Positions 1 through 8,855 of a DNA stretch of 37,310 nt are shown one piece after another. The notes beneath the pieces are model-generated. The model was not told the DNA's origin and did not search any database. It worked only from the letters and a program-made list of their open reading frames with translations. Position numbers and translations under genes: made by a program. The DNA comes from Deltaproteobacteria bacterium (GTDB lineage: Bacteria > Desulfobacterota > Binatia > UBA12015), in NCBI GenBank assembly GCA_016874715.1, contig VGTK01000041.1, forward strand, positions 1 through 37,310, read 5' to 3'. How positions within the stretch are numbered: position 1 is the stretch's first letter; every line of letters begins with the position of its first letter.

Positions 1-725
1 TGGCGATCGTCGACGACGTGCGCGGCGGCCTGCGGCGGCGCGGCTGCAGGATCGTGCTGCCTGCCCCGGGCGACGACGGGGCGGCTGACGACGGGGTGAC
101 CGAGGCGCGGCCGGTCCGCGCCGCCCTCGAGCCGGATGCGCAGCCGGCGTTCGTGCCCGCCGAGGCCGATGCGGTAGCACCGCCCGTCGGCGGTGGCGGC
201 ATGCTGCAGCAGCGCCTGCGCATCGCACGGCACGGGCTCGTCCGCGTCGACGTGCACCCGGTCACGTTCGGACAGGCGATCGCGCGGCGCGTCTCGCTGG
301 TGCTGCGGCGCGAGGATGGTCCGGTCGTGGGGTCGTGCACCGTGCCGGCGGCGGAGCTGCCCGACCGCGCCTGGCTCGCGCTCGACCTCGACGCCCCCGA
401 GATGCTCTCCGCGGGCCGGACGTACCTGCTCGAGATCACGGTCGACGGTCGCCGCGGCGGCAGGGCGCCGACGTTCGGCTTGATGACGCGGGGCGTTGCC
501 GCTGCCGGCGACACGACCGCGACCGGGCCGCTGGGCATGGCGCGGCTCGACGGCACCGCCCTCGAAGGTGTGCTCGCCGTGCGCGCGTTCGCCGACTGGC
601 GGGTCGCGCTCGGCGCGGACGACGCGACGGAGAGAGCGCGCGACCGCGCGCATGGTGGCCCGGTCGCCGGCTGCGGTGCGACCGCGTCGGACGTCGGCTG
701 GGCAGAAAGCGAGGGGCCGTCGTGA
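1..725 (+). CDS. C-terminal part of a glycosyltransferase-cluster protein (5' end outside window)
   Basis: The frame is already open at the first complete codon (base 3), so the real start lies upstream. About 240 residues are visible. The first ~60 look like the tail of a larger protein followed by an Ala/Pro/Asp-rich linker. From about base 190 to 600 there is a beta-rich region with the pattern GLVRVDVHPVTF, PAAELPDRAWLALDLDAP and AGRTYLLEI, ending in VLAVRAFADWR. The same pattern appears in the next two proteins, so this is probably the end of another large glycosyltransferase that carries the same accessory domain. Its TGA overlaps the GTG of the next gene (GTGA at 722-725), so it is the first visible gene of a translationally coupled operon. 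The catalytic part cannot be judged from this window. Confidence 0.75.
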   Translation, partial: AIVDDVRGGLRRRGCRIVLPAPGDDGAADDGVTEARPVRAALEPDAQPAFVPAEADAVAPPVGGGGMLQQRLRIARHGLVRVDVHPVTFGQAIARRVSLVLRREDGPVVGSCTVPAAELPDRAWLALDLDAPEMLSAGRTYLLEITVDGRRGGRAPTFGLMTRGVAAAGDTTATGPLGMARLDGTALEGVLAVRAFADWRVALGADDATERARDRAHGGPVAGCGATASDVGWAESEGPS

Positions 726-3712
726 GGATCGCGCAGGCCATCGCGCTCTACCTGCCGGAGTTCCAGGGCGGCGCCACGCTCGTCTGCGATCGGCTCGCCC
801 GCGCGCTGCAGGCCCGCGGCCATCAGGTGGAGATCTTCAGCGGTCGCACCACCGCCGCCGAGCCGCTCGGCACCCTCAAGCGCGACATGGTCGGTCCGTT
901 CCTCACCTGGCGCGTCAACCTCGGCCACGCCTTCCATCCGTGGTCCCGTGAGAACTACGCGAATCCCGTCGCGGCGGAGTCGTTCGCGGAGTTTCTCGCG
1001 GCGACGCGGCCGGACGTCGTCCACGCGCACAGCATCCAGGCGCTCGGCGGCGGGATCCTGCACGCGGCGCGCGACGCAGGCGTGCCCGTGGTGCTGACGA
1101 TGCACGACTGGTGGTGGCTCTGCCCGTGCCTCTTCCGCCTCTCGCCGGCGGGAACGGTCTGCTCGCCGATCGTGCGCCCGGAGCGCTGCTCGGGCCAGGG
1201 CACCGACTTCCTCGACCGCCGCGCCGCCCTCGACGCGGCGATCGCCTGCGCCGACCGCATCCTCGTGCCGTCGGCGTACCTGCGCGACAACCTGATCGCG
1301 AACGGCTTCGATGCCAGCCACGTCTCGGTGCAGGAGAACGGCACCCCGCCCCCGGGGCGGGTCCGTGACCGGTCGCGCGACGCGTACGATCCGTCGCGCC
1401 CGCTGCGCGCGGTGTTCCTCGGCGGGGCGGGCAACCGCGAGAAGGGACTCGGCGTGCTGCTCGAGGCCGCGTGTCTCCTGCCGCCGGGAGTCGTCGTGCA
1501 CGCGCACGCGGTGTCGGGCGACGACGTGGCGCCGTACCGCGACCGCCTCGCCGGACGCCTGGTCCACCACGCGCCGTTTCCGGCCGAGCGGCTCGACGAC
1601 GTCCTCGAGGACGCAGACGTGGTCGTGATCCCGTCGCTGATGCGCGAGTCCTTCTCGCTGGTCGCCCGCGAAGCGCTGGTGCGCGGCGTGCCGGTGGTCA
1701 CCAGCGACTGCGGCGGGCCCGAGGAGGTCGTGCGCGACGGCGACAACGGCCTGGTCGTGCCGACCGGAGTCGCGTCGGCGCTCGCCGCCGCGCTCACCCG
1801 CCTGGCGCACGACCACGCACTGCTCGCGCGCCTCGCGGCTGCGCCCAGGCCGCGCCTCGCGACGCCCGACGAGCAGGCGGCTGCGGCGGAAGCACTCTAC
1901 GAGGAGGTGGTGCAGGAGGCGCATGCGCGCCGCGAGACGTCGGGGGCCGTCGTCCCGCAGAAGAGCCTGTGGCGGCGCGTGTTCGACCTGCGCGCGCTGT
2001 TCGGCATGGGCACCGGGGACGCACCCGCGGCCGACTCCGCTGCGGCTCCTGCCGCCGGGACGGCGTCGCGCGCGGTCCCGCGCCACGCAGCGCGCCCGCG
2101 CCGCTTCGGCGAGGGCCGGCGCGTCCTGTTCCTCACCGGAATCGACGGGGCACCGCTGCGCTATCGTGTGCGCCACCTCGCCGAGCAGCTCGCGGAAGCC
2201 GGGATCGACAGCCGCACGTTCTACCACTCCGACGAGCGCGCTCTGGTCGCGGCGCGCGGCGCCGACCTGATCGTCCTGTTTCGCGCACCGTACAGCGTGA
2301 GCGTAGCGGCGGTGATCGCCGAGGCGCGACGCCGCAGGGTTCCGGTGATCTTCTCCGTCGACGACCTGATCTTCCGCCCCGAGCTGCTCGGCGACGCGCC
2401 GGCCCTGGAGCACGCGCGCGCGGAGATCGTTGCGGGCTTCCGGCAGAGCGTCGAGAGCCACGCGCGCAGCTTCGCCGCGTCGGACTACTTCCTCGGCAGC
2501 ACCGAGGCGCTGGTCGCGGCGGCGAAGGACGCCGGCCGCACGGCGTTCCTGCACCGCAACGGCGTGGGCACAGAGCAGCTCGCGTGCGCCGCGCGCGCAC
2601 GGTCGGCGCTGCTCGCGGCGGACGCTGCCGCGAACGGAAACGGATCGGCTCGTCCGCTGCGCGTCGGGTTTCTCTCCGGCACCGACACCCACGATCGCGA
2701 CCTCGCCGTGATCGCGGCGCCGCTGCGCCGGACGCTCGAGCGCTTTCCCGACGTGCGGCTCGTCGTCGGCGGACCGGTCGCGATTCCGACCGAGCTCGAC
2801 GGCCTCGGCGAGCGCCTCGAGCGCTGGCCGTTCGTGCCGTGGAGCGAGCTGCCGGCGCGCCTGGCGAGCCTCGACGTCAACCTGGCCCCGCTCGAGCTGC
2901 CGAACACGTTCAACGAGGCGAAGAGCGAGGTCAAGTATCTCGAGGCGGGCCTCGTCGAGGTGCCGACCGTGGCGAGTCCCAGCCACGCGTTTCGCGCGGC
3001 GACGCGCGAGGGCGCGACCGGGCTGCTCGCGCCGGACCAGGACGCGTGGGAGCGCGCGCTCACCGGGCTCCTCGCCGACGGCCACGCCCGCGCGACGCTC
3101 GCGCGCCGCGCGCGCCGCGACGTCTTCTTCCGCTACGGCCCGCGCGTGCAGGACGCGAGCCTGCTCGCGATCCTCGACGAGGTCGCCGAGCGCGGCCCGA
3201 GCGCGGCCGGTCCGGCGCCGTCGCCGATCCCGATGGAGGCGGGCGGCGGCTCGCTCGTGGCGCTCGAGCCCGCGGCCGCGGCGTACGACGTCCACCAGCT
3301 GCTGGCCGAGTCGGGCGGCCCGCTCCGTCCGGGTGCGGAGGTCGAGCAAGCCTTCACCTGCAGCACGGACGGCTTGCGTCGTGTCGACGTGATGGTCGGC
3401 ACGTACGCACGTCGCAACGCGCACCGCGTGCTGCTCGAGATCGTCGACGAGAGCGGCGACGTACGCGGCTCCCGCGAGCTGCCGGCCGCGAAGCTCGTCA
3501 ACCAGACGTTCGTGTCGGTGGATCTCGATGCCCCCGCCGGCGACTCCGCAGGGCGCACGTTCACCGTGCGCGCCAGCGCCCCGGAAGCGCGCGAGGGCAA
3601 CGAGATCCTGCTCTGGACCGCGCCCAGCGCGATGGAGGGCCTCGCCATCGGCGGTGCGCCCGTGCCCGGGCGTGCGCTGACGTTCCGCACGTTCGCACGG
3701 GACCTCGGATGA
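722..3712 (+). CDS. Two-domain glycosyltransferase (GT4 plus second GT-B-like domain) with C-terminal beta domain
   Basis: 996 aa from GTG 722, which overlaps the previous stop. Residues 1-~390 form a GT4 (GT-B fold) enzyme: a Gly-rich N-terminal loop (YLPEFQGGATLVCDRLARAL), HAHSIQALGGG, MHDWWWLCP, and the nucleotide-sugar EX7E region RESFSLVAREAL followed by GVPVVTSDCGGPEEV. After an Ala-rich linker a second GT-B-like part (~460-830) begins RRVLFLTGIDGAPLRYR and contains IFSVDDLIF and EAKSEVKYLEAGL; this resembles the conserved part of other group-1 transferases and may be a second active domain or a degenerate one. Residues ~870-993 are the beta-rich domain seen in the neighbours (DGLRRVDVMVGTY, SVDLDAP, FRTFA). 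Probable role: adding sugars to a surface polysaccharide at the cytoplasmic face. Sugar donors cannot be told from sequence. Confidence 0.88.
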   Translation: MRIAQAIALYLPEFQGGATLVCDRLARALQARGHQVEIFSGRTTAAEPLGTLKRDMVGPFLTWRVNLGHAFHPWSRENYANPVAAESFAEFLAATRPDVVHAHSIQALGGGILHAARDAGVPVVLTMHDWWWLCPCLFRLSPAGTVCSPIVRPERCSGQGTDFLDRRAALDAAIACADRILVPSAYLRDNLIANGFDASHVSVQENGTPPPGRVRDRSRDAYDPSRPLRAVFLGGAGNREKGLGVLLEAACLLPPGVVVHAHAVSGDDVAPYRDRLAGRLVHHAPFPAERLDDVLEDADVVVIPSLMRESFSLVAREALVRGVPVVTSDCGGPEEVVRDGDNGLVVPTGVASALAAALTRLAHDHALLARLAAAPRPRLATPDEQAAAAEALYEEVVQEAHARRETSGAVVPQKSLWRRVFDLRALFGMGTGDAPAADSAAAPAAGTASRAVPRHAARPRRFGEGRRVLFLTGIDGAPLRYRVRHLAEQLAEAGIDSRTFYHSDERALVAARGADLIVLFRAPYSVSVAAVIAEARRRRVPVIFSVDDLIFRPELLGDAPALEHARAEIVAGFRQSVESHARSFAASDYFLGSTEALVAAAKDAGRTAFLHRNGVGTEQLACAARARSALLAADAAANGNGSARPLRVGFLSGTDTHDRDLAVIAAPLRRTLERFPDVRLVVGGPVAIPTELDGLGERLERWPFVPWSELPARLASLDVNLAPLELPNTFNEAKSEVKYLEAGLVEVPTVASPSHAFRAATREGATGLLAPDQDAWERALTGLLADGHARATLARRARRDVFFRYGPRVQDASLLAILDEVAERGPSAAGPAPSPIPMEAGGGSLVALEPAAAAYDVHQLLAESGGPLRPGAEVEQAFTCSTDGLRRVDVMVGTYARRNAHRVLLEIVDESGDVRGSRELPAAKLVNQTFVSVDLDAPAGDSAGRTFTVRASAPEAREGNEILLWTAPSAMEGLAIGGAPVPGRALTFRTFARDLG

Positions 3713-6700
3713 GCGTTCTCGTCCTCTCCTGGGATCGCGTCGGGGAGCGCATGGCGGGCTCGGCGATCCGCACGGTCGAGCTCGCACGCGCGCTCGCCGC
3801 GAGCGACCTCGACGTCGTGCTCGGCGCCCCCGAGGGCAGCACGCTGCCGGAGGCGGGCCGCCGTGCGCTGCGCCTGCGGACGTTCGCGCCGGAAGGGTCG
3901 CTGGCGCCGCTCGTCACGGGCGCCGACGTCGTGGTGGTCTCGGGACGGGTCGAGCTCATGACCGCGATCAAGAAGCCGCTCGTCGTGGATCTCTACGACC
4001 CGTTCGTACTGTCGAACCTCGACCTCTACGGCGATCGCTTCAACCGCTCCGGTGGGCGCTCTTTGCTGTCGCTGTGCTGGCTCGAGCACCACCTGGCGAA
4101 CGGCGACTTCTTCCTGTGCGCCAGCGAACGCCAGCGGAGCTTCTGGCTCGGCATGCTCGCCGCCGCCGGCCGCATCAACCACGCGAACTACGCGGACGAT
4201 TCCGAGCTGCGCCGTCTCCTCGCGATCGTGCCCTTCGGCGTGCCGGACGTCGATCCGCAGGCGGGCGCCCCGGCGGTGAAGGGCGTGCTGCCGGGCATCG
4301 ACGCGGGTGACCGCGTGGTGACGTGGGCCGGCGGCATGTGGAACTGGGTCGATCCGCTGACGCTGGTCCGCGCGACGGCGCTGCTGCGCGCGCGTCGCCC
4401 CGACGTGAAGACGCTGATTCTCGGTACACGCCACCCGAACCCCGAGATCGGCGAGATGGCGATCGCCCGGGAGGCGCGCGAGCTCGCGCGCCAGCTCGGA
4501 ATCCTCGACCGCGGCGTGTCGTTCCTCGACTGGGTGCCGTACGCCGAGCGTCACCGCTACCTGCTGGAAAGCGACGTCGGCGTGAGCCTGCACCGCTCCG
4601 GTGTGGAGTCGGAGTTCGCATTCCGCACGCGCGTTCTCGACTACCTCTGGTGCGGCGTGCCGATGGTGCTGACGGCCGGCGACGAGCTGGCGGCGCGGGT
4701 CGAGCGCGAGGACCTGGGGCGCGTCGTGCCGCCCGACGACCCGGCGGCGGTGGCCGGCGCGATCGAGGCGATGCTCGACGCACCCGACGCCGCCGCGCGC
4801 CAGGCGCGGATCGCCGCGGCGCGCGACACGCTGCGCTGGTCGCGCCTGGTCGCTCCGCTGCGCGAATTCTGCGTGGCACCGCGCCACGCGCCGGACCGCG
4901 CCGGCGACGCCTGGTTCGCCGCCGGCAGCACGCGCACCGAGCTGCCGCATAAAGACCAGGCCCTGATCGCCGAGGAGATGGTGAGCGACGCGCGCAGCAT
5001 CTCGCCGGCGCTGGGCGCTGGCTTCGCGCCGGCGCAGCGGTTCCGGGCGACCTACGATGGCCTCTGTCAGGTGGAGGTGCTGTTCTGGGTCGAGCCGCCG
5101 GTCGCGGGAACGAACCTGCTCTTCGAGCTGTACTACGTGGCCGACGAGCCCTCGCTCGCCGCGCGCGTGCTCGTTCCGGCGTCGCACCTGCCGCGCTCCG
5201 ACTGGCAGCGCTTCGAGTTTCAGCCGCTCGTCGCGTCGCGCGGCCACCTGATGGAATTCCGCCTGAGCCTGGTGCCGCCGCCGACGCCGGGGCGTCCGGA
5301 AGGCCGGGTCTGCGTGTGGCAGTGCGCGCCGCCTCCGGGCGAGGTCCTGCACGGCGACGGTGTCGCGTTCCTCGCGCGCTACCTCGTCGGCGGCGTGCTC
5401 GACGAGGTGCCGACCCCGCCGGAGGACTTCCTCTTCATGCACAACACGACGGTTCCGCTGCACCCGGGTGGATCCCGCGCACCGGCGATCGACGACGGCG
5501 TCTCGCTGGCGACCGAGGAGGGCGCCGTCGACCTCGACCAGTTGCGTGCCGAGCTGGCGCGTGTGTCGGCACAGGCCGCGGCGGCGGAGCACCGCGCCGA
5601 CGCGCTCGAGGCGGCGCTCGAGGCGCGCGTCGCGGCGCAGGCGCACGCCGCCGCGCGCGAGGAGATCCACGCGCGGACGGGCGTCGGCGCGCTCGCGATG
5701 CGCGCGCTCGAGGACCTGTTCGGGGCGGCGCTGGCCGGCGTCCGCGCGCTGAAGCGGCTGGGCGTCAAGCTGCTCGTCCTGGCGTTGATGGCCGCCACGG
5801 TGCCGCTGGCCGTCGTGCTCGCGCTCGGGCTCGCGGGCTGCGACCTGCTCGCGCGCCTGCGCCGTCCCGAGCGACGGGCCACGACGCCGCGCGCGCACCG
5901 GCCAGGGCCGTCGGATGCGGTGTCGGTGGTGATCCCGACGTGGAACGGGCGCTCGCTGCTCGACATGAGCATCCCGCCGCTGCTCGAGGCGCTGCGCCGG
6001 CACGGCCACCCGGACGACGAGATCATCGTCGTGGACAACGGCAGCGACGACGACACGCTCGCGGCGCTCGCCGGGATGGTGACGGCGGCTGCGAGCGCCG
6101 GACCGGGGCCGCTGCTGCGCTGGATCTCGCTGCCGACCAACGAGGGCTTCGCCGGTGCGACGAACCGCGGCGCGCGCGACGCGAAGAATCCGGTCGTCAT
6201 CATGCTCAACAACGACATGGTGGTGGAGCCGGACTTCGTGCAGCCGCTGCTCGACGCGTTCGCGGCGGAGCCCGACGTCTTCGGCGTGTCGTGCCAGATC
6301 GACTTCATCGACCCGTCGAAGCCGCGCTGGGAGACCGGCAAGGTCCACGGCGAGCTGGTGCGCGGGCTCGTCCGCCTGTTCCACCTCGACCGCTTCGACG
6401 AGGATCTGATCTATCCGATCTTCTTCGCGGGCGGCGGCGCGTCGGCCTACGACCGCGAGCGCTTTCTCGAGCTCGGCGGCTTCGACGACCACGTCTTCTC
6501 GCCGGTCTACATCGAGGACGTCGACCTCGGCTATCGCGCGTGGAAGCGCGGCTGGGCGTCGGTGCTCGCGCCGCGCAGCAAGGTGCACCACAAGCACCGC
6601 GGCACCACGCGGCGCCTGTGGAGCGAGGGCGTCATCCACAGCTTCTTCCTGAAGAACCTGGCGGCGCTGCTGTGGAAGAACGTCGGCTCGTGGTCGCTGC

Positions 6701-8253
6701 TGTCGCGCCACCTGGCGGGGCTCGTGCTGCTGCCGCTGAAGGCCTTCCGCGAGGAGGGCGGACGCTGCGCGATCGCCACGGTCAAGGGGCTCGCGAAGCA
6801 GATCCCGGTCGCGCTACAGGGTCGCCTGCGTGAGGCGCGCGTCACGCGTGTTCTGACCGACGAGGAGATCCTGCACCTGTCGCGCTACCGGCACGCGTAC
6901 CGCGCGCGCTTTCATCCGGAAGATCGTGCCGCGGGCGCGCGTCCGCAGGTGCTGGTGATCGCACCGTACAGCCCGGCGCCGCCCGTACACGGCGGTGCCG
7001 TGCGCATGCTGAACCTGATCCGCGAGATGCGCGCCGCGTGTGACGTGACGCTGATCGCGTTCACCGACACCGACGCCGAGCGCCGGATCGAGAACCTGAC
7101 GGTGCTGCGCGACCTGTGCCGCGACGTGGTGCTGATCCCGCGCGACGGCCGCGGCAGCGGCGGCTGGCTCGAGCCGGGCAAGACGCGCGGCTTCCACTCG
7201 CGCGTGATGGACGAGCAGGTCGAGTACTGGCTCGACCGGCGGCGCTTCGACGTCGTGCAGGTCGAGTACACGCACATGGCGCACTTCCTGCCGCGCCCGA
7301 GCCCGGGGCTGCTGCGCGTGCTGGTCGAGCACGACGTGACCTTCATCGCGCAGCGCCGCGCGCGCGCGATCGCGACCTCCGCGCCGCGCCGCCTGAACCT
7401 CTGGTACGACGGGCTCAAGACGCTGCGTCACGAGGTGGCGGCCGTCGAGGACGCCGACCTCGTTCTCACGATGAGCGACGACGACGCGGCGAGCCTCGCC
7501 CGCTACGTCGATCCGGCGCCGCTGGTGACCGTGCCCAACGGCGTCTCGTGCCGCGACTTCCCGCTGCGCGACGCCGCCGAGGAGGAGCCCGCGACGGTGC
7601 TGTTCGTCGGCTTCTTCCGCCACGAGCCGAACGTCGAGGCCGTGCTGTGGTTCGCGCGTGAGGTACTCCCGAAGATCCACGCGCAGCGCCCCGAAGCGTT
7701 GTTCCGCGTCGTCGGCGCGTACCCGCCGCAGGCGCTCGCCGCGCTCGCGGCAACAGACCCGCGCATCGAGGTCACGGGCATGGTGCCCGAGACCGCGTCG
7801 CACTACCGCCGCGCGACCGTGTTCGTGGCGCCGATCCTGCGCGGCTCGGGCACGCGGCTCAAGATCCTCGAGGCGATGGCGAGCGGCTGCCCGGTGGTCT
7901 CCACCACCATCGGCGCGGAAGGTCTCGGCGCCGGTGCCGGCGAGATCGTCATCGCGGACCGCGCCGAGGAGCTCGCATCGGCGGTGTGCGCGCTGCTCGG
8001 CGATCCGGCGCGGCGGCTGACGCTCGCCGGCAACGCGCGGCGCTTCGTCGAGCGCACCTACGACTGGCCGGCGATCGCGCGCACCATGCTGCGCGCCTAC
8101 GGCATCCCGACCGGCGCCGCCGAGGCCGCACGCACCGAAGGCGACGGCGCGAGCGCCGCCGGTGATGCGACCGAAGGCGGCAGCGCGAGCGCGGCGACCT
8201 CGCCGCTGGTGAACGGCGCCGCGTCGCCGTGGGACGCCGGGAGCGTCCAGTGA
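3709..8253 (+). CDS. Triple glycosyltransferase fusion GT4 - beta domain - coiled coil - membrane segment - GT2 - GT4
   Basis: 1514 aa from ATG 3709, sharing ATGA with the previous stop. Order: GT4 (~1-385; VTWAGGMWNW, FRTRVLDYLWCGVP); the cluster's beta domain (~438-568; YDGLCQVEVLFWVEPP, VCVWQCAPP); a Glu/Ala/Arg coiled coil (~607-657); a hydrophobic stretch (~685-715); a GT2 (GT-A) domain (~737-1030; VSVVIPTWNGRSLL, IIVVDNGSDDDT, the metal-binding DXD-like NNDMVV, and EDVDLGYRAWKRG); a second GT4 (~1079-1463; APYSPAPPVHGGAVRML, VPNGVS, GSGTRLKILEAMASGCPVVS with its EX7E-type Glu). The last ~45 residues are a Gly/Ala/Ser/Glu low-complexity tail. No stop interrupts it and all domain motifs look intact, so it is read as one protein. 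It probably adds several consecutive sugars. The GT2 part resembles rhamnosyltransferases (WbbL-like) but the substrate is unknown. Confidence 0.9.
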   Translation: MSVLVLSWDRVGERMAGSAIRTVELARALAASDLDVVLGAPEGSTLPEAGRRALRLRTFAPEGSLAPLVTGADVVVVSGRVELMTAIKKPLVVDLYDPFVLSNLDLYGDRFNRSGGRSLLSLCWLEHHLANGDFFLCASERQRSFWLGMLAAAGRINHANYADDSELRRLLAIVPFGVPDVDPQAGAPAVKGVLPGIDAGDRVVTWAGGMWNWVDPLTLVRATALLRARRPDVKTLILGTRHPNPEIGEMAIAREARELARQLGILDRGVSFLDWVPYAERHRYLLESDVGVSLHRSGVESEFAFRTRVLDYLWCGVPMVLTAGDELAARVEREDLGRVVPPDDPAAVAGAIEAMLDAPDAAARQARIAAARDTLRWSRLVAPLREFCVAPRHAPDRAGDAWFAAGSTRTELPHKDQALIAEEMVSDARSISPALGAGFAPAQRFRATYDGLCQVEVLFWVEPPVAGTNLLFELYYVADEPSLAARVLVPASHLPRSDWQRFEFQPLVASRGHLMEFRLSLVPPPTPGRPEGRVCVWQCAPPPGEVLHGDGVAFLARYLVGGVLDEVPTPPEDFLFMHNTTVPLHPGGSRAPAIDDGVSLATEEGAVDLDQLRAELARVSAQAAAAEHRADALEAALEARVAAQAHAAAREEIHARTGVGALAMRALEDLFGAALAGVRALKRLGVKLLVLALMAATVPLAVVLALGLAGCDLLARLRRPERRATTPRAHRPGPSDAVSVVIPTWNGRSLLDMSIPPLLEALRRHGHPDDEIIVVDNGSDDDTLAALAGMVTAAASAGPGPLLRWISLPTNEGFAGATNRGARDAKNPVVIMLNNDMVVEPDFVQPLLDAFAAEPDVFGVSCQIDFIDPSKPRWETGKVHGELVRGLVRLFHLDRFDEDLIYPIFFAGGGASAYDRERFLELGGFDDHVFSPVYIEDVDLGYRAWKRGWASVLAPRSKVHHKHRGTTRRLWSEGVIHSFFLKNLAALLWKNVGSWSLLSRHLAGLVLLPLKAFREEGGRCAIATVKGLAKQIPVALQGRLREARVTRVLTDEEILHLSRYRHAYRARFHPEDRAAGARPQVLVIAPYSPAPPVHGGAVRMLNLIREMRAACDVTLIAFTDTDAERRIENLTVLRDLCRDVVLIPRDGRGSGGWLEPGKTRGFHSRVMDEQVEYWLDRRRFDVVQVEYTHMAHFLPRPSPGLLRVLVEHDVTFIAQRRARAIATSAPRRLNLWYDGLKTLRHEVAAVEDADLVLTMSDDDAASLARYVDPAPLVTVPNGVSCRDFPLRDAAEEEPATVLFVGFFRHEPNVEAVLWFAREVLPKIHAQRPEALFRVVGAYPPQALAALAATDPRIEVTGMVPETASHYRRATVFVAPILRGSGTRLKILEAMASGCPVVSTTIGAEGLGAGAGEIVIADRAEELASAVCALLGDPARRLTLAGNARRFVERTYDWPAIARTMLRAYGIPTGAAEAARTEGDGASAAGDATEGGSASAATSPLVNGAASPWDAGSVQ

Positions 8254-8855
8254 GCGGTCCGCTCACGCTGCTGCGTCCGCTGCGCTACGACCGCGTGCGC
8301 GAGGTGCTGGTCATCCAGACCGAGACGGGCGCGCAGCTCGGCGGCATCGTCGAGCGCGTGCGCGGCATCTTCCCGGGCTGCCGGATCCACCTGCTGGTGC
8401 GCGAGGCCGACAGAGGGCTCGCGGGCGCGATCGACGTCGAGCAGTTCGACGTCGCGCGCTGGGAGGAGCGCTTCGACCTGCTGTCGCGGCTCCGCCGCCG
8501 CCGCTACGACGTGACCGTGCTGCAGCTCGGCACCGGCGGACCGAGCGAGCTCCGCCTGCTGCCGTTCCTGATGCGGACGAAGAGCCTGGTCGCGTTCAAC
8601 GCGAGCCTCGACTACTTCCCGCTGAACGTCTTCCGCCTGACCACGCTCGCGCATCACTTCTCGCTGGTGCAGGGCGAGGCTGGACCGCTCCGCGCGACGC
8701 TGTCGCTGCTCCGCGGCGCGGTCCTCGCGGCGGCGTCGACGGCGGCGAGCGTCGTGGTGCTGCTCGCGTCGGTCGGCGGGCTCGAGCTGCGCGGCTTGTG
8801 GCGCCGGCGCCGGCGCGCGTCGCGTACGGGTGTCGCCGGTGCGCGCGCCGCCTGA
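8250..8855 (+). CDS. Heptosyltransferase (GT9)-like half protein with C-terminal membrane anchor
   Basis: 201 aa from GTG 8250, which overlaps the previous stop (GTGA); this start fits the coupling seen through the operon. Residues ~17-130 resemble the N-terminal Rossmann half of GT9/ADP-heptose transferases: VREVLVIQTETGAQLGGIVERVRGIFPGC is followed by IHLLVREADRG and later RRRRYDVTVLQLGTGG. The second half of a normal ~340-aa GT9 enzyme, which binds the nucleotide sugar, is absent. Instead there is one hydrophobic segment (~155-180) followed by an Arg-rich tail that should face the cytoplasm. It may be a non-catalytic membrane partner of the large transferases. The family link is weak and rests on the N-terminal motif only. 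Confidence 0.7.
   Translation: MSGPLTLLRPLRYDRVREVLVIQTETGAQLGGIVERVRGIFPGCRIHLLVREADRGLAGAIDVEQFDVARWEERFDLLSRLRRRRYDVTVLQLGTGGPSELRLLPFLMRTKSLVAFNASLDYFPLNVFRLTTLAHHFSLVQGEAGPLRATLSLLRGAVLAAASTAASVVVLLASVGGLELRGLWRRRRRASRTGVAGARAA

Noticed and set aside
1471..3708. Upstream extension of the 1514-aa fusion
   Set aside because: The same frame is open before ATG 3709 but overlaps the previous gene and gives Arg/Ala-rich nonsense; the ATGA overlap fixes the start.
3133..6711. 1192-codon open frame on the minus strand
   Set aside because: It lies opposite the glycosyltransferase genes, is Arg/Val/Asp-rich without family motifs, and is the usual antisense shadow of high-GC coding sequence.
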